Notes under the pieces: model-generated
Database searches by the model: none
Told to the model about the DNA's origin: nothing
The model's input: only the letters and a program-made list of their open reading frames with translations
Assembly: GCF_014851685.1 (NCBI RefSeq)
Contig: NZ_JACVAC010000004.1
Span: forward strand, 248,001-312,000
Reading direction: 5' to 3'
Length of the DNA: 64,000 nucleotides
Source: Pseudomonas sp. PDM05
GTDB taxonomy: Bacteria; Pseudomonadota; Gammaproteobacteria; Pseudomonadales; Pseudomonadaceae
In this document: positions 27,373 through 35,083 of the stretch, one piece after another
How positions within the stretch are numbered: the stretch's first letter is position 1
Layout of the letters: each line of letters opens with the position of its first letter
Position numbers and translations under genes: made by a program

Positions 27373-29526
27373 TTGGATCCTGAAATTGGTGTGGCGCAAC
27401 TCAACCATGACCCGCGCACTCAGCACGACGACCCATTGCTAGATGGGTTGTTGGCTCTCTGCTCCCTGCATTACAAGCCCGCCAGCCGGGCCATGCTGAC
27501 CACCGGCCTGCCTCTGGCAGGCCAACGCATGAGCGCCGATCTGCTGCCGCGTGCAGCAGCCCGGGCGGGTTTGCAGGGGCGGTTGCTACAGCGCAAGCTG
27601 GAGCAGATCCCGTCCATCGCCTTGCCGGCCTTGCTGCTATTAAAGGAAGGCCGCAGTGCGGTGCTGTTGGGTTGGGAGGGTGATACCGCCCGCCTGCTGC
27701 TCAGCGAAAGCGACGGCGGTGAGGTGCAAGTCAGCCGAGAAGTGCTGAGCCAGGATTACAGTGGTCGGGTGTTCTTCGCCCAGCCACAGCACAAATTTGA
27801 CGTCACCAGCGGCACCCTGATTCCACGCGCACGCTCGTGGTTCAAAGACACCCTCAAACGTTCACGCTGGCTGTACGCCGACGCCATCGCCGCAAGCCTG
27901 GTGATCAACCTGATCGCCCTGGCCGCGCCGTTGTTCGTGATGAACGTGTATGACCGCGTCGTACCGAACCAGGCCACCGCCACCTTGTGGGTACTGGCCA
28001 TCGGTATCTGCGGCGCCTACCTGTTCGACCTGCTGCTCAAGAGCATGCGCAGCCTGTGCCTGGACCTGGCGGGCAAGAAAACCGACCTGATCATCTCCGC
28101 GACGCTGTTCGAACGCATCGTCGGCATGTCGATGAAAATGCGCCCGGCGCGCGTCGGCAGCTATGCGTCCAACATCCACGAGTTCCAGGGGATGCGTGAC
28201 TTCCTCACGTCCCTGACCCTCGCCAGCCTGATCGATTTGCCGTTTACCCTGATCATCCTCGCGGTGATCGCGCTGCTGGGCGGCCACCTGGTGTGGATTC
28301 CCATCGTCGCCTTCCCGCTGGCCCTGGGCATCGGGCACTTCCTGCAAAAACCGCTGACCGCGACACTTGAACGCACCATGGCCCTGGGCGCCGAGCGCCA
28401 GTCGAGCCTGATCGAAACCCTCGCCGGGCTGGATGCGGTGAAGGTCAACAACGCCGAAAGCGAGCGCCAGTACCAGTGGGAACAAACCATTGGCACCCTC
28501 AGCCGCCTGGAACTGCGGGTGAAGGTGCTGTCCGGCCTGGCGATGAACATCACGCTGCTGATCCAACAACTGGCCGGCGTGGCGATGATCATCTTTGGTG
28601 TGTACCAGATCATCGACGGCACCCTCAGCATGGGCGGCCTGGTGGCCTGCTACATGCTCAGCGGCCGCGCCCTCGGCCCGCTGGCCCAGCTGTCGGGCCT
28701 GTTGACGCGCTACCAGCAAGCCAAGGTGACGATGGTCTCGGTGGACCAGATGATGGAATTGCCGCAGGAACGCAACTTCGACGAACGCCCCCTCAGCCGT
28801 AAAACGCTGCAAGGCGCGATGACCTTCCGCGACGTCAATTTCACCTACCCGGACCAGCAGAACCAGGCCCTGCACGGGATCAACCTGAACGTTCGTCCCG
28901 GTGAAAAAATCGGCATCATCGGCCGCAGCGGCTCGGGCAAAAGCTCGCTGGCCAAGCTGCTGGTGGGCCTGTACCAGCCGGACTCCGGCTCGTTGCTGGT
29001 GGACGGCGTAGACATCCGCCAGATCGACGTCAGCGAATTGCGCCACAACATCGGCTACGTCGCCCAGGACATCCAGCTGCTGGCCGGTACCCTGCGTGAC
29101 AACCTGGTTTCGGGTGCGCGCTACGTGGACGACGAAATGGTGCTGCAAGCCGCCGAACTGGCCGGCGTGCATGAGTTCGCCAGGCTGCACCCGCAAGGCT
29201 ATGAGTTGCAGGTGGGCGAGCGCGGGCAGAACCTCTCCGGCGGTCAACGCCAGAACGTCGCCCTGGCCCGTGCGCTGCTGCTGAACCCACCGATCCTGCT
29301 GCTCGACGAACCGACCAGCGCCATGGACAACACTGGCGAAGAGCGCCTGAAACAGCGCTTGCAAGCCGTCATCGAAAACAAGACGGTGATTCTGGTCACC
29401 CACCGCGCCTCGCTGTTGAGCCTGGTGGATCGCCTGCTGGTGATCGACCGTGGCCAGATACTCGCGGACGGTCCAAAAGCGGCCGTTATGGAAGCGCTGA
29501 AAAAGGGGCAGATCAGTGTTGCTTAA
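27373..29526 (+). CDS. lapB: LapB, type 1 secretion ABC transporter
   Basis: A 717-residue inner-membrane ATPase that would energise LapA export. The start is a TTG at 27373, behind GAGAGAG; the encoded opening DPEIGVAQLNHDPRTQHDDPLLDGLLALC is typical of LapB, and no in-frame ATG gives a complete N-terminus. Domains: an N-terminal C39-like domain (about 20-140) without the catalytic cysteine context, as expected for adhesins lacking a double-glycine leader; six TM helices (about 160-440); and a nucleotide-binding domain (about 480-717) with Walker A GRSGSGKSS (about 517-525), signature LSGGQRQ (about 621) and Walker B ILLLDEP (about 641-647). It overlaps lapC by 11 nt, so the two are translationally linked. 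Confidence 0.95.
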   Translation: MDPEIGVAQLNHDPRTQHDDPLLDGLLALCSLHYKPASRAMLTTGLPLAGQRMSADLLPRAAARAGLQGRLLQRKLEQIPSIALPALLLLKEGRSAVLLGWEGDTARLLLSESDGGEVQVSREVLSQDYSGRVFFAQPQHKFDVTSGTLIPRARSWFKDTLKRSRWLYADAIAASLVINLIALAAPLFVMNVYDRVVPNQATATLWVLAIGICGAYLFDLLLKSMRSLCLDLAGKKTDLIISATLFERIVGMSMKMRPARVGSYASNIHEFQGMRDFLTSLTLASLIDLPFTLIILAVIALLGGHLVWIPIVAFPLALGIGHFLQKPLTATLERTMALGAERQSSLIETLAGLDAVKVNNAESERQYQWEQTIGTLSRLELRVKVLSGLAMNITLLIQQLAGVAMIIFGVYQIIDGTLSMGGLVACYMLSGRALGPLAQLSGLLTRYQQAKVTMVSVDQMMELPQERNFDERPLSRKTLQGAMTFRDVNFTYPDQQNQALHGINLNVRPGEKIGIIGRSGSGKSSLAKLLVGLYQPDSGSLLVDGVDIRQIDVSELRHNIGYVAQDIQLLAGTLRDNLVSGARYVDDEMVLQAAELAGVHEFARLHPQGYELQVGERGQNLSGGQRQNVALARALLLNPPILLLDEPTSAMDNTGEERLKQRLQAVIENKTVILVTHRASLLSLVDRLLVIDRGQILADGPKAAVMEALKKGQISVA

Positions 29527-30892
29527 GTCCGGCCCAGGCCGTTGGAAAGATGTGATCTTCCGCTACTTCAAGGGCAGTGCCTCGCTTGATGGCCAGCCCC
29601 TGCCCGAAGTCGAAAAAGCCCTGATCGACGACGCCCCGCGCATCGTGCGCCTGACCATCTGGGGCGTGATCGGCTTTTTCGTGTTCCTGCTGCTGTGGGC
29701 CCACTTCGCGATCATCGACGAAGTGACCAAGGGCGAAGGCAAGGCGATTCCGTCCTCGCGCATCCAGAAGATCCAGAACCTGGAGGGCGGCATCGTCGCC
29801 CAGATCTACGTGCACGAAGGCCAGATCGTCGAAGCCGGTGCGCCGCTGATCCGCCTGGACGACACGCGCTTTGCCTCCAACGTCGGCGAAACCGAAGCCG
29901 AACGCGTATCCATGGAGCTGCGTGTGGAACGTCTCAGCGCGGAAGTCGACGACCGCCCGCTGAAGATCACCGACGCCGCGCGCAAGGCTGTGCCCAATCA
30001 GGTGTCGAGCGAAGAATCGCTGTACGCCAGCCGCCGCCAGCAACTGGCCGACGAAGTGGGCGGGCTGCAACAACAGCTGCTGCAACGCCAGCAGGAGCTG
30101 CGCGAGTTCAGCTCCAAGCAGGAACAGTACCGCAACAGCCTGAACCTGCTGCGCCAGGAAATCGGCATGTCCGAACCGCTGGTCGCCCAGGGCGCAATTT
30201 CTCCGGTAGAAGTCCTGCGCCTCAAGCGCTCGGAAGTTGAAACCCGCGGCATGCTCGACGGCACCACCCTGGCCATCCCCCGTGCCCAGGCGGCGATCAA
30301 CGAAGTGCAACGCAAAGTCGACGAAACCCGCGGCAAATTCCGCAGCGAGGCCCTCGCCCAACTGAACGAAGCGCGCACCCTGCTGAGCAAGGCGCAAGCC
30401 ACCTCCAAGGGCCTGGAAGACCGCGTCAGCCGCACCATGGTCACCTCGCCCGTGCGCGGCATCGTCAAGCAGATGCTGGTCAACACCGTCGGCGGCGTGA
30501 TCCAGCCTGGCAGCGACATGGCCGAAGTGGTCCCGCTGGACGACACGATCCTGGTAGAAGCAAAAATCCGCCCGCAAGACATCGCCTTCCTGCACCCCGG
30601 CCAGGAAGCCATGATCAAATTCACCGCCTACGACTACACCATCTACGGCGGCCTCAAAGGCAAACTCGAACAGATCGGCGCCGACACCGTGATGGACGAA
30701 GAGAAGAAAAACACCTTCTACATCATCAAACTGCGCACCGACCGCAGCCACCTGGGCACGGACGAGAAGCCACTGCTGATCATCCCCGGCATGGTGGCCT
30801 CGGTGGACATCATCACCGGCAAGAAGAGCATCTTGAGCTACCTGCTCAAACCGATCATCAAGTCCCGGGCCGAGGCGATGCACGAGCGGTGA
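29516..30892 (+). CDS. lapC: LapC, HlyD-family membrane-fusion protein
   Basis: A 458-residue periplasmic adaptor linking LapB to LapE. The start is a GTG at 29516, inside the end of lapB, preceded by AAGGGG. A short cytoplasmic segment is followed by one TM helix (about 46-66, LTIWGVIGFFVFLLLWAHFA), a lipoyl half-motif (RIQKIQNLEGGIVAQIYVHEGQIV), a long alpha-helical hairpin with coiled-coil character (about 130-300), the second lipoyl half (VTSPVRGIVKQML) and a C-terminal beta-barrel domain (GQEAMIKFTAYDYTIYGGL). These are the signatures of type I secretion adaptors. It is the last gene of lapEBC. Confidence 0.95.
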   Translation: MLLKSGPGRWKDVIFRYFKGSASLDGQPLPEVEKALIDDAPRIVRLTIWGVIGFFVFLLLWAHFAIIDEVTKGEGKAIPSSRIQKIQNLEGGIVAQIYVHEGQIVEAGAPLIRLDDTRFASNVGETEAERVSMELRVERLSAEVDDRPLKITDAARKAVPNQVSSEESLYASRRQQLADEVGGLQQQLLQRQQELREFSSKQEQYRNSLNLLRQEIGMSEPLVAQGAISPVEVLRLKRSEVETRGMLDGTTLAIPRAQAAINEVQRKVDETRGKFRSEALAQLNEARTLLSKAQATSKGLEDRVSRTMVTSPVRGIVKQMLVNTVGGVIQPGSDMAEVVPLDDTILVEAKIRPQDIAFLHPGQEAMIKFTAYDYTIYGGLKGKLEQIGADTVMDEEKKNTFYIIKLRTDRSHLGTDEKPLLIIPGMVASVDIITGKKSILSYLLKPIIKSRAEAMHER

Positions 30893-30959
30893 TTGCGGGG
30901 AAATACCGGGTGACGATGGGAAAACTGGGGTTTTCGCAAAAATAGTCAGATTTCAGGGG

Positions 30960-30987
30960 TTTACAGAACCTTGGCAGTCGCTATAAT
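30960..30987 (+). promoter_or_regulatory. Sigma-70 promoter of tRNA-Thr
   Basis: TTTACA (30960-30965) and a consensus TATAAT (30982-30987) are separated by 16 bp and lie 13 bp upstream of the tRNA. The GTCGCCC stretch just after the -10 element resembles a GC-rich stringent discriminator. Confidence 0.7.
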
Positions 30988-31000
30988 CGTCGCCCAACAC

Positions 31001-31076
<76 letters not shown>

Positions 31077-31081
31077 TACAA

Positions 31082-31146
31082 GGTTCCAGAGAAGGCTTTC
31101 AAAATCTCTGGAACCCCCGAAAAACCCGCCTTCTGGCGGGTTTTTT
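31082..31146 (+). terminator. Inverted repeat and terminator after tRNA-Thr
   Basis: Two structures lie in series. A 10-bp stem GGTTCCAGAG/CTCTGGAACC (31082-31091 and 31106-31115) is followed by an intrinsic terminator AACCCGCC-TTCT-GGCGGGTT with a T-tract (31123-31146). As this lies inside the island boundary, the island brings its own terminator for the tRNA it interrupts. The first stem could instead be an integrase-related site. Confidence 0.75.
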
Positions 31147-31197
31147 CGTTTTGGGGTTCTGTCGGGTTACGTCAAAATCTGGTGGATTCCAGCCGTT

Positions 31198-31219
31198 TTA
31201 GGGGTAATGTTAGGGGTAA
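31198..31219 (+). promoter_or_regulatory. Candidate integrase arm-type sites, left end
   Basis: TTAGGGGTAA occurs twice in tandem (31198-31207 and 31210-31219) just upstream of the integrase. The same 10-mer occurs inverted at 39457-39466 near the other end of the island, and a shorter AGGGGTA lies at 39765-39771. Being restricted to the two ends suggests binding sites for the integrase or a directionality factor, or an autoregulatory operator. Confidence 0.45.
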
Positions 31220-31247
31220 GGTAATTCGATAAAGGGGGAGTACCCTT

Positions 31248-32570
31248 ATGTCGCGCACCACTGCTCCACTCTCCGACTCGGCTTGCCGCTTGGCAAAACC
31301 TACAGACCGCGCCTACAAGCTTTTCGACGGCGATGGCCTCTATCTCCTAGTCCAACCCAATGGCCGCAAAGGCTGGCGGCTCCGTTACGTCAAACCTGAC
31401 GGACGGGAAGGACTGACCTCGTTCGGCAACTACCCCGTCATTGGCCTCGCCGATGCGCGCCGCAAGCGCTTGGAAGTCAAGCGAATGCTGGCGGATGGCG
31501 TTGATCCTATAGAGACCAAACACCAAGTTAAGGCGGAAGCCGTAATCAAAGGCAGAACCTTTGAAAGCGTTGCGCTCGACTGGCATACGGAAATGTCGGC
31601 CAAGTGGGCACCAGGCCATTCCAAGACAGTGATGAGCCGCCTCAAAACCCACGTATTCCCGCTGATCGGCGCACGCGCCATTGTTGATCTCGACACCCAT
31701 GACCTTATGCAGCCCTTGGAAGCGATCAAGAAGCGCGGAACGATAGACGTTGCTTTAAGGGTACAAAACTACCTGCAGAGCATCATGCGCGAGGCAAAGC
31801 GCCTCCGGCTTATCACCATAAACCCTGCTTACGACCTCGAAGGCTCGATCAAGGCCCCGCGGGTGGTGCATCGCCCCGCTCTACCCTTATCGCGACTGCC
31901 GGAACTGCAGGAGCGGATCGACACTTATAAAGGCCGGGCACTTACCCGTCTGACGGTGATGCTGTCGCTGCATGTGTTTGTACGATCCAGCGAGCTGCGT
32001 TTCGCACGCTGGAGCGAGTTCGACCTCAAGCGCGGCACCTGGGAGATACCGGACACTCGCCCCGCGCTGGAAGGAGTACCCTTTTCCACAAGGGGTACGA
32101 AGATGGCAGGGGATATCCATTTAGTACCCTTATCGCCGCAAGCAGTGGCGCTACTCGAAAAAATCCATGCACTCACAGGCAAATTCGCATTGGTCTTCGC
32201 AGGGGATGCCAAACCCTGGAAGCCCATGTCTGAAAATACCGTAAACAACGCGCTTCGGACGATGGGATACGACACCAAAACCGATATCTGCGGGCATGGA
32301 TTTCGTTCGATGGCCTGTAGCGCACTGATCGAGTCAGGATTGTGGTCGGAGACAGCCATTGAACGGCAGATGAGCCACAAGGAGCGCAACAACGTCCGCG
32401 CCGCTTATATCCACAAGGCCGAGTTCATCGAGGAGCGAAGGCTGATCATGAACTGGTGGAGCCGGTACCTGGAGGCCAACCGGCAGGAGCATGTCACTCC
32501 ACACGAATTCGCGAACCAGACCGGACCGAACGTCACTCGCTTAAAAGCAAAACGTGGCGCAACTGAGTAA
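31248..32570 (+). CDS. P4-type tyrosine-recombinase integrase
   Basis: A 440-residue phage integrase that would insert the island into tRNA-Thr and, with a helper, excise it. The N-terminal DUF4102 domain (about 10-95; CRLAKPTDRAYKLFDGDGLYLLV) is followed by a SAM-like core-binding domain (about 105-205) and a catalytic domain with the first arginine in VFVRSSELRFARW (about 245), HGFR at 350-353 and nucleophile Tyr387 in RAAYIH. The start ATG at 31248 has GGGGGAG about 7 nt upstream. It lies 170 bp from the tRNA, the usual place for this family. All catalytic landmarks are intact, so it is likely functional. Confidence 0.93.
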   Translation: MSRTTAPLSDSACRLAKPTDRAYKLFDGDGLYLLVQPNGRKGWRLRYVKPDGREGLTSFGNYPVIGLADARRKRLEVKRMLADGVDPIETKHQVKAEAVIKGRTFESVALDWHTEMSAKWAPGHSKTVMSRLKTHVFPLIGARAIVDLDTHDLMQPLEAIKKRGTIDVALRVQNYLQSIMREAKRLRLITINPAYDLEGSIKAPRVVHRPALPLSRLPELQERIDTYKGRALTRLTVMLSLHVFVRSSELRFARWSEFDLKRGTWEIPDTRPALEGVPFSTRGTKMAGDIHLVPLSPQAVALLEKIHALTGKFALVFAGDAKPWKPMSENTVNNALRTMGYDTKTDICGHGFRSMACSALIESGLWSETAIERQMSHKERNNVRAAYIHKAEFIEERRLIMNWWSRYLEANRQEHVTPHEFANQTGPNVTRLKAKRGATE

Positions 32571-33479
32571 GCGCTCGGTCTTTATATCTCAGTGATCCGC
32601 TTGTCCACGCGGGTCCATCCAAACAGGGCTGCAAAGCCGCCCTGCTTGGATGGACCTCACTTAAAAAATCTGAAGCCCACACAACTGTCTATGGAAAACC
32701 ACTGATTTCCACCGGTGGATAATTTCATCCACAGCCGCAGAACTCCCGAAAATTCGAGCCTTGACCCGAATTATCCACAGGCGTAGAAAAGATCGGGCAA
32801 AGCGCTGTTGTCGACAGCAACCCAGGTAGCCAGAACCTTTAAGGCTACGCCACACGATGGTGGTTCTCCCAAAGTGCGATTAGCGTCCGGCGGCTCGCAC
32901 GGTCACAGCGATGTGATGGATGCTTACTTTTACCAGTGTGCCCACTGCGGCAACTCATCCCCTTGCATAGCTGCCCTGCAGCAACCTATCCGCTTGGCCA
33001 TTCCTTGCGCCAACCTGCGCCCGTCTCTTTCTTCTGGAAAGAGACGGGCGCTCCTACCACTGCTGCAGGCCACCTCGTACAAGGCTTTGCGGCATTCCCC
33101 CTCGTGACAATCGGCGTGACAAACACCGAAGTCACCAGCAACAGCGATGCAGATGATGGTGCCGCAGCCCAAGGAACGGACTGCACCTGACTGACAGTCA
33201 GGCATGCCCCGGTCATCGCATCACTGCTTTTACCTGACTCAGGATCTCGCGGCGTTGGTTTCGTCAGCCGATGCAGCCCCCACCCGCCCACTTCCTCGGA
33301 AGTGTTCAGGAGGCCAGATCATGAGATGCCCAAGCTCCCGGTCGTAAAGAGCCGCCAGTCCCGCGTTAGTGGACAACCCTCACAGGTCGCAGGGGCCTTG
33401 ATCCCTGATAACACTCAACATCCTTGGCGGGATGACGTGGGGAAAGTCTTAAAGGTTTGGCTTCGAGAGGAGTTTGATC
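32571..33479. other. 900-bp stretch without a convincing gene, rich in inverted repeats
   Basis: No frame here has a good start, ribosome site and coding character. Contents seen: a long hairpin after the integrase (arms 32612-32629 and 32639-32656, GGTCCATCC/GGATGGACC); DnaA-box-like words around 32715-32780 (GGTGGATAA, CATCCACAG, TTATCCACAGG); a perfect 15-bp inverted repeat at 33017-33051; small palindromes (CTGACTGACAGTCAG near 33190, CACTTCCTCGGAAGTG near 33288); and a very short frame MRCPSSRS (33321-33347) behind AGGAGG. It may be a structured leader of the recombinase at 33480, a replication or transfer origin, or decayed genes; none of these is established. Confidence 0.5.
33017..33051. 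repeat. Perfect 15-bp inverted repeat, 5-nt loop
   Basis: GCGCCCGTCTCTTTC (33017-33031) and its exact complement (33037-33051) flank TTCTG. No U-tract follows on the plus strand, so a plain intrinsic terminator is less likely than a recombinase, origin or RNA-structure element. Confidence 0.8.
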
Positions 33480-34460
33480 ATGGCACTGGTAGGTAGACGG
33501 GACGGGCGGAATTTTGGCTATGGTCGGCAACTGAGCTATGCCGGGCCGCAAGCGCTGAAAGACATGTTCGGCGGCGGACACTATGGGACCGTTAAAGCGC
33601 ACAGTGATCGCTGGCAGGCGTTTGTTCGGTGGTGTCGGTCGGAGGATGGACCAGGAATTAACGATGCGCGACAAATTGATCGGCAGACCCTGCTGGAATA
33701 CGCCGGATATCTGCGTCAGCAAGTTGAACAAGGCGCTATAGGCATCGCCACCGCGCAAAACCGATTGTCCAGCGTGAACCGGACCATGGCTGCGCTTCGA
33801 GGTGATCAGTATGTGAAGGTCGTGAGTCCGAGCAAGGCGTTGGGAATGCGGCGCATCAGTGTTCGTCAATCGGTACCGCAAGGCCAAGATCGCGAACATG
33901 TGAAACGGATCGTGGACGTACTCCGCGAACACCAAATGCAACGCGCTGCCGCCATCGTGCACTTGGTGCGAGCCGCCGGAATGCGCTTACGCGAGGCCAT
34001 TTTGGCCGACCTTCCTCGACTGCAACGGGAAGCCGAGCAACTCGGGAGGATCAACATCCAGGACGGCACCAAAGGTGGCCGCTCGGGAGCCTCGGCCCCT
34101 CGGTGGATAACGGTGGATGAGCACATCCGCGACGCACTGGCATTCGCCCTTCAAGTCTCGCCCCATGGTAGCCGCAACCTGCTTGCAGCAAATGAACGCT
34201 ACCTCGATTTCCAACAGGTAATCGTTCGCCCCGCACGGGAGATTCTCCATACGCACAACCTCAAGGGCTTCCACGAATTGCGGGCGACCTATGCGTGCGA
34301 ACGCTATGAGCAAATCACCCAGCATCCTGCGCCCATCAACGGTGGCAATTGCTACCAACTTGATCATCACCTCGATCAGGAGGCCCGAGCACAAATCAGC
34401 TATGAGCTGGGACACGGTCGTATCGACGTGGCGTCGGCTTACATTGGTGGTCGAGTATGA
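33480..34460 (+). CDS. Divergent tyrosine recombinase (integrase-domain protein)
   Basis: A 326-residue tyrosine recombinase unlike the P4-type enzyme upstream. The N-terminal core-binding region (about 35-110; TVKAHSDRWQAFVRWC) is followed by a catalytic domain in which I can place Arg in AAGMRLREAIL (169-171), HELR at 265-268, GHGR at 311-314 and a terminal nucleophile Tyr321 in ASAYIGG. The spacing between HELR and the tyrosine is normal but includes an insert (HPAPINGGNCYQLDHH). The ATG at 33480 follows AGAGGAG by 7 nt. It shares a 4-nt ATGA overlap with the next gene, so the pair is translationally coupled. The target site is unknown; it may move an inner segment of the island or act with a separate element. 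Confidence 0.82.
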   Translation: MALVGRRDGRNFGYGRQLSYAGPQALKDMFGGGHYGTVKAHSDRWQAFVRWCRSEDGPGINDARQIDRQTLLEYAGYLRQQVEQGAIGIATAQNRLSSVNRTMAALRGDQYVKVVSPSKALGMRRISVRQSVPQGQDREHVKRIVDVLREHQMQRAAAIVHLVRAAGMRLREAILADLPRLQREAEQLGRINIQDGTKGGRSGASAPRWITVDEHIRDALAFALQVSPHGSRNLLAANERYLDFQQVIVRPAREILHTHNLKGFHELRATYACERYEQITQHPAPINGGNCYQLDHHLDQEARAQISYELGHGRIDVASAYIGGRV

Positions 34461-34732
34461 GCAAGCCATTCGATATGGAGCTGTTCCTGACGGGCGTACT
34501 CACCGGGTCACATGTCACACGCCAGCGTCACCTTCGCCAAGCGAAGACCATTCAAGCGGCAATCTTTAATCGCTGGCACCGAAATAATCCATGGGACTGG
34601 CAGCGAAAGCATCTCGTATGGTTTCTCAGACACCACGTAAACCAGCACGCTGAATCGACGCGCTATTACTATCTGCTGACCATGCATTTGCTCGCTCTTC
34701 GCTTAGGAAAATCCTGGCAGTTCAAACGTTAG
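34457..34732 (+). CDS. Small protein coupled to the second recombinase
   Basis: A 91-residue basic protein (many Arg, His and Trp residues, for example WHRNNPWDWQRKHLVWFLRHH) whose ATG overlaps the recombinase stop. It has no signal peptide or TM segment and I do not recognise a family. The composition (RQRHLRQAKTIQAAIFNRW, then HHVNQHAESTRYYYLL) resembles the SAM-like core-binding half of tyrosine recombinases, so it may be a DNA-binding accessory factor or a recombinase fragment. Translational coupling suggests a fixed partnership with the upstream enzyme. Confidence 0.7.
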   Translation: MSKPFDMELFLTGVLTGSHVTRQRHLRQAKTIQAAIFNRWHRNNPWDWQRKHLVWFLRHHVNQHAESTRYYYLLTMHLLALRLGKSWQFKR

Positions 34733-35083
34733 GAGAATGCCAACAATCGGACGATTCTGTTGAAAACAGTCGGCCGTCGGCTTCGCGCTAGTGTTGAAGC
34801 GAAAAACCGACCGTCTAAAACCGCGCGTCTAGGCGATGATCGTCCCTAGATTAATGGGTCAAGCCCCCACCCTGAAAATGCCTCCAAACAGTCAAAAAAG
34901 AGGCATTTCAAAGGAATCGGCCAAAAGACGTCGTCCAAATCTATCTAGAGAAACGTGGCGATTCAGAAATCAGTACTAGGCTTGTGTACGTGAGGATTTC
35001 TGTTTTTCGGAGTGACGTCGAAAGCATCGAGTCGCACGTAGACATTATCGTCGCAATCAAAAGTTAGACAAAAGGAGTTGTAC
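34733..35083. other. Intergenic junction between recombinase pair and defence cargo
   Basis: There is no gene in these 351 bp. A 9-bp stem AAATGCCTC/GAGGCATTT (34876-34884 and 34900-34908) is a terminator candidate. Base composition turns AT-rich from about 34.9 kb, marking the edge of the AT-rich cargo. The ribosome site of the OLD gene (AAAGGAG, 35071-35077) lies at its end. Confidence 0.5.

Noticed and set aside
33302..33496. 64-codon frame overlapping the start of the second recombinase
   Set aside because: It has no ribosome site, overlaps the recombinase's own ribosome site and start in another frame, and its product has no coding character.
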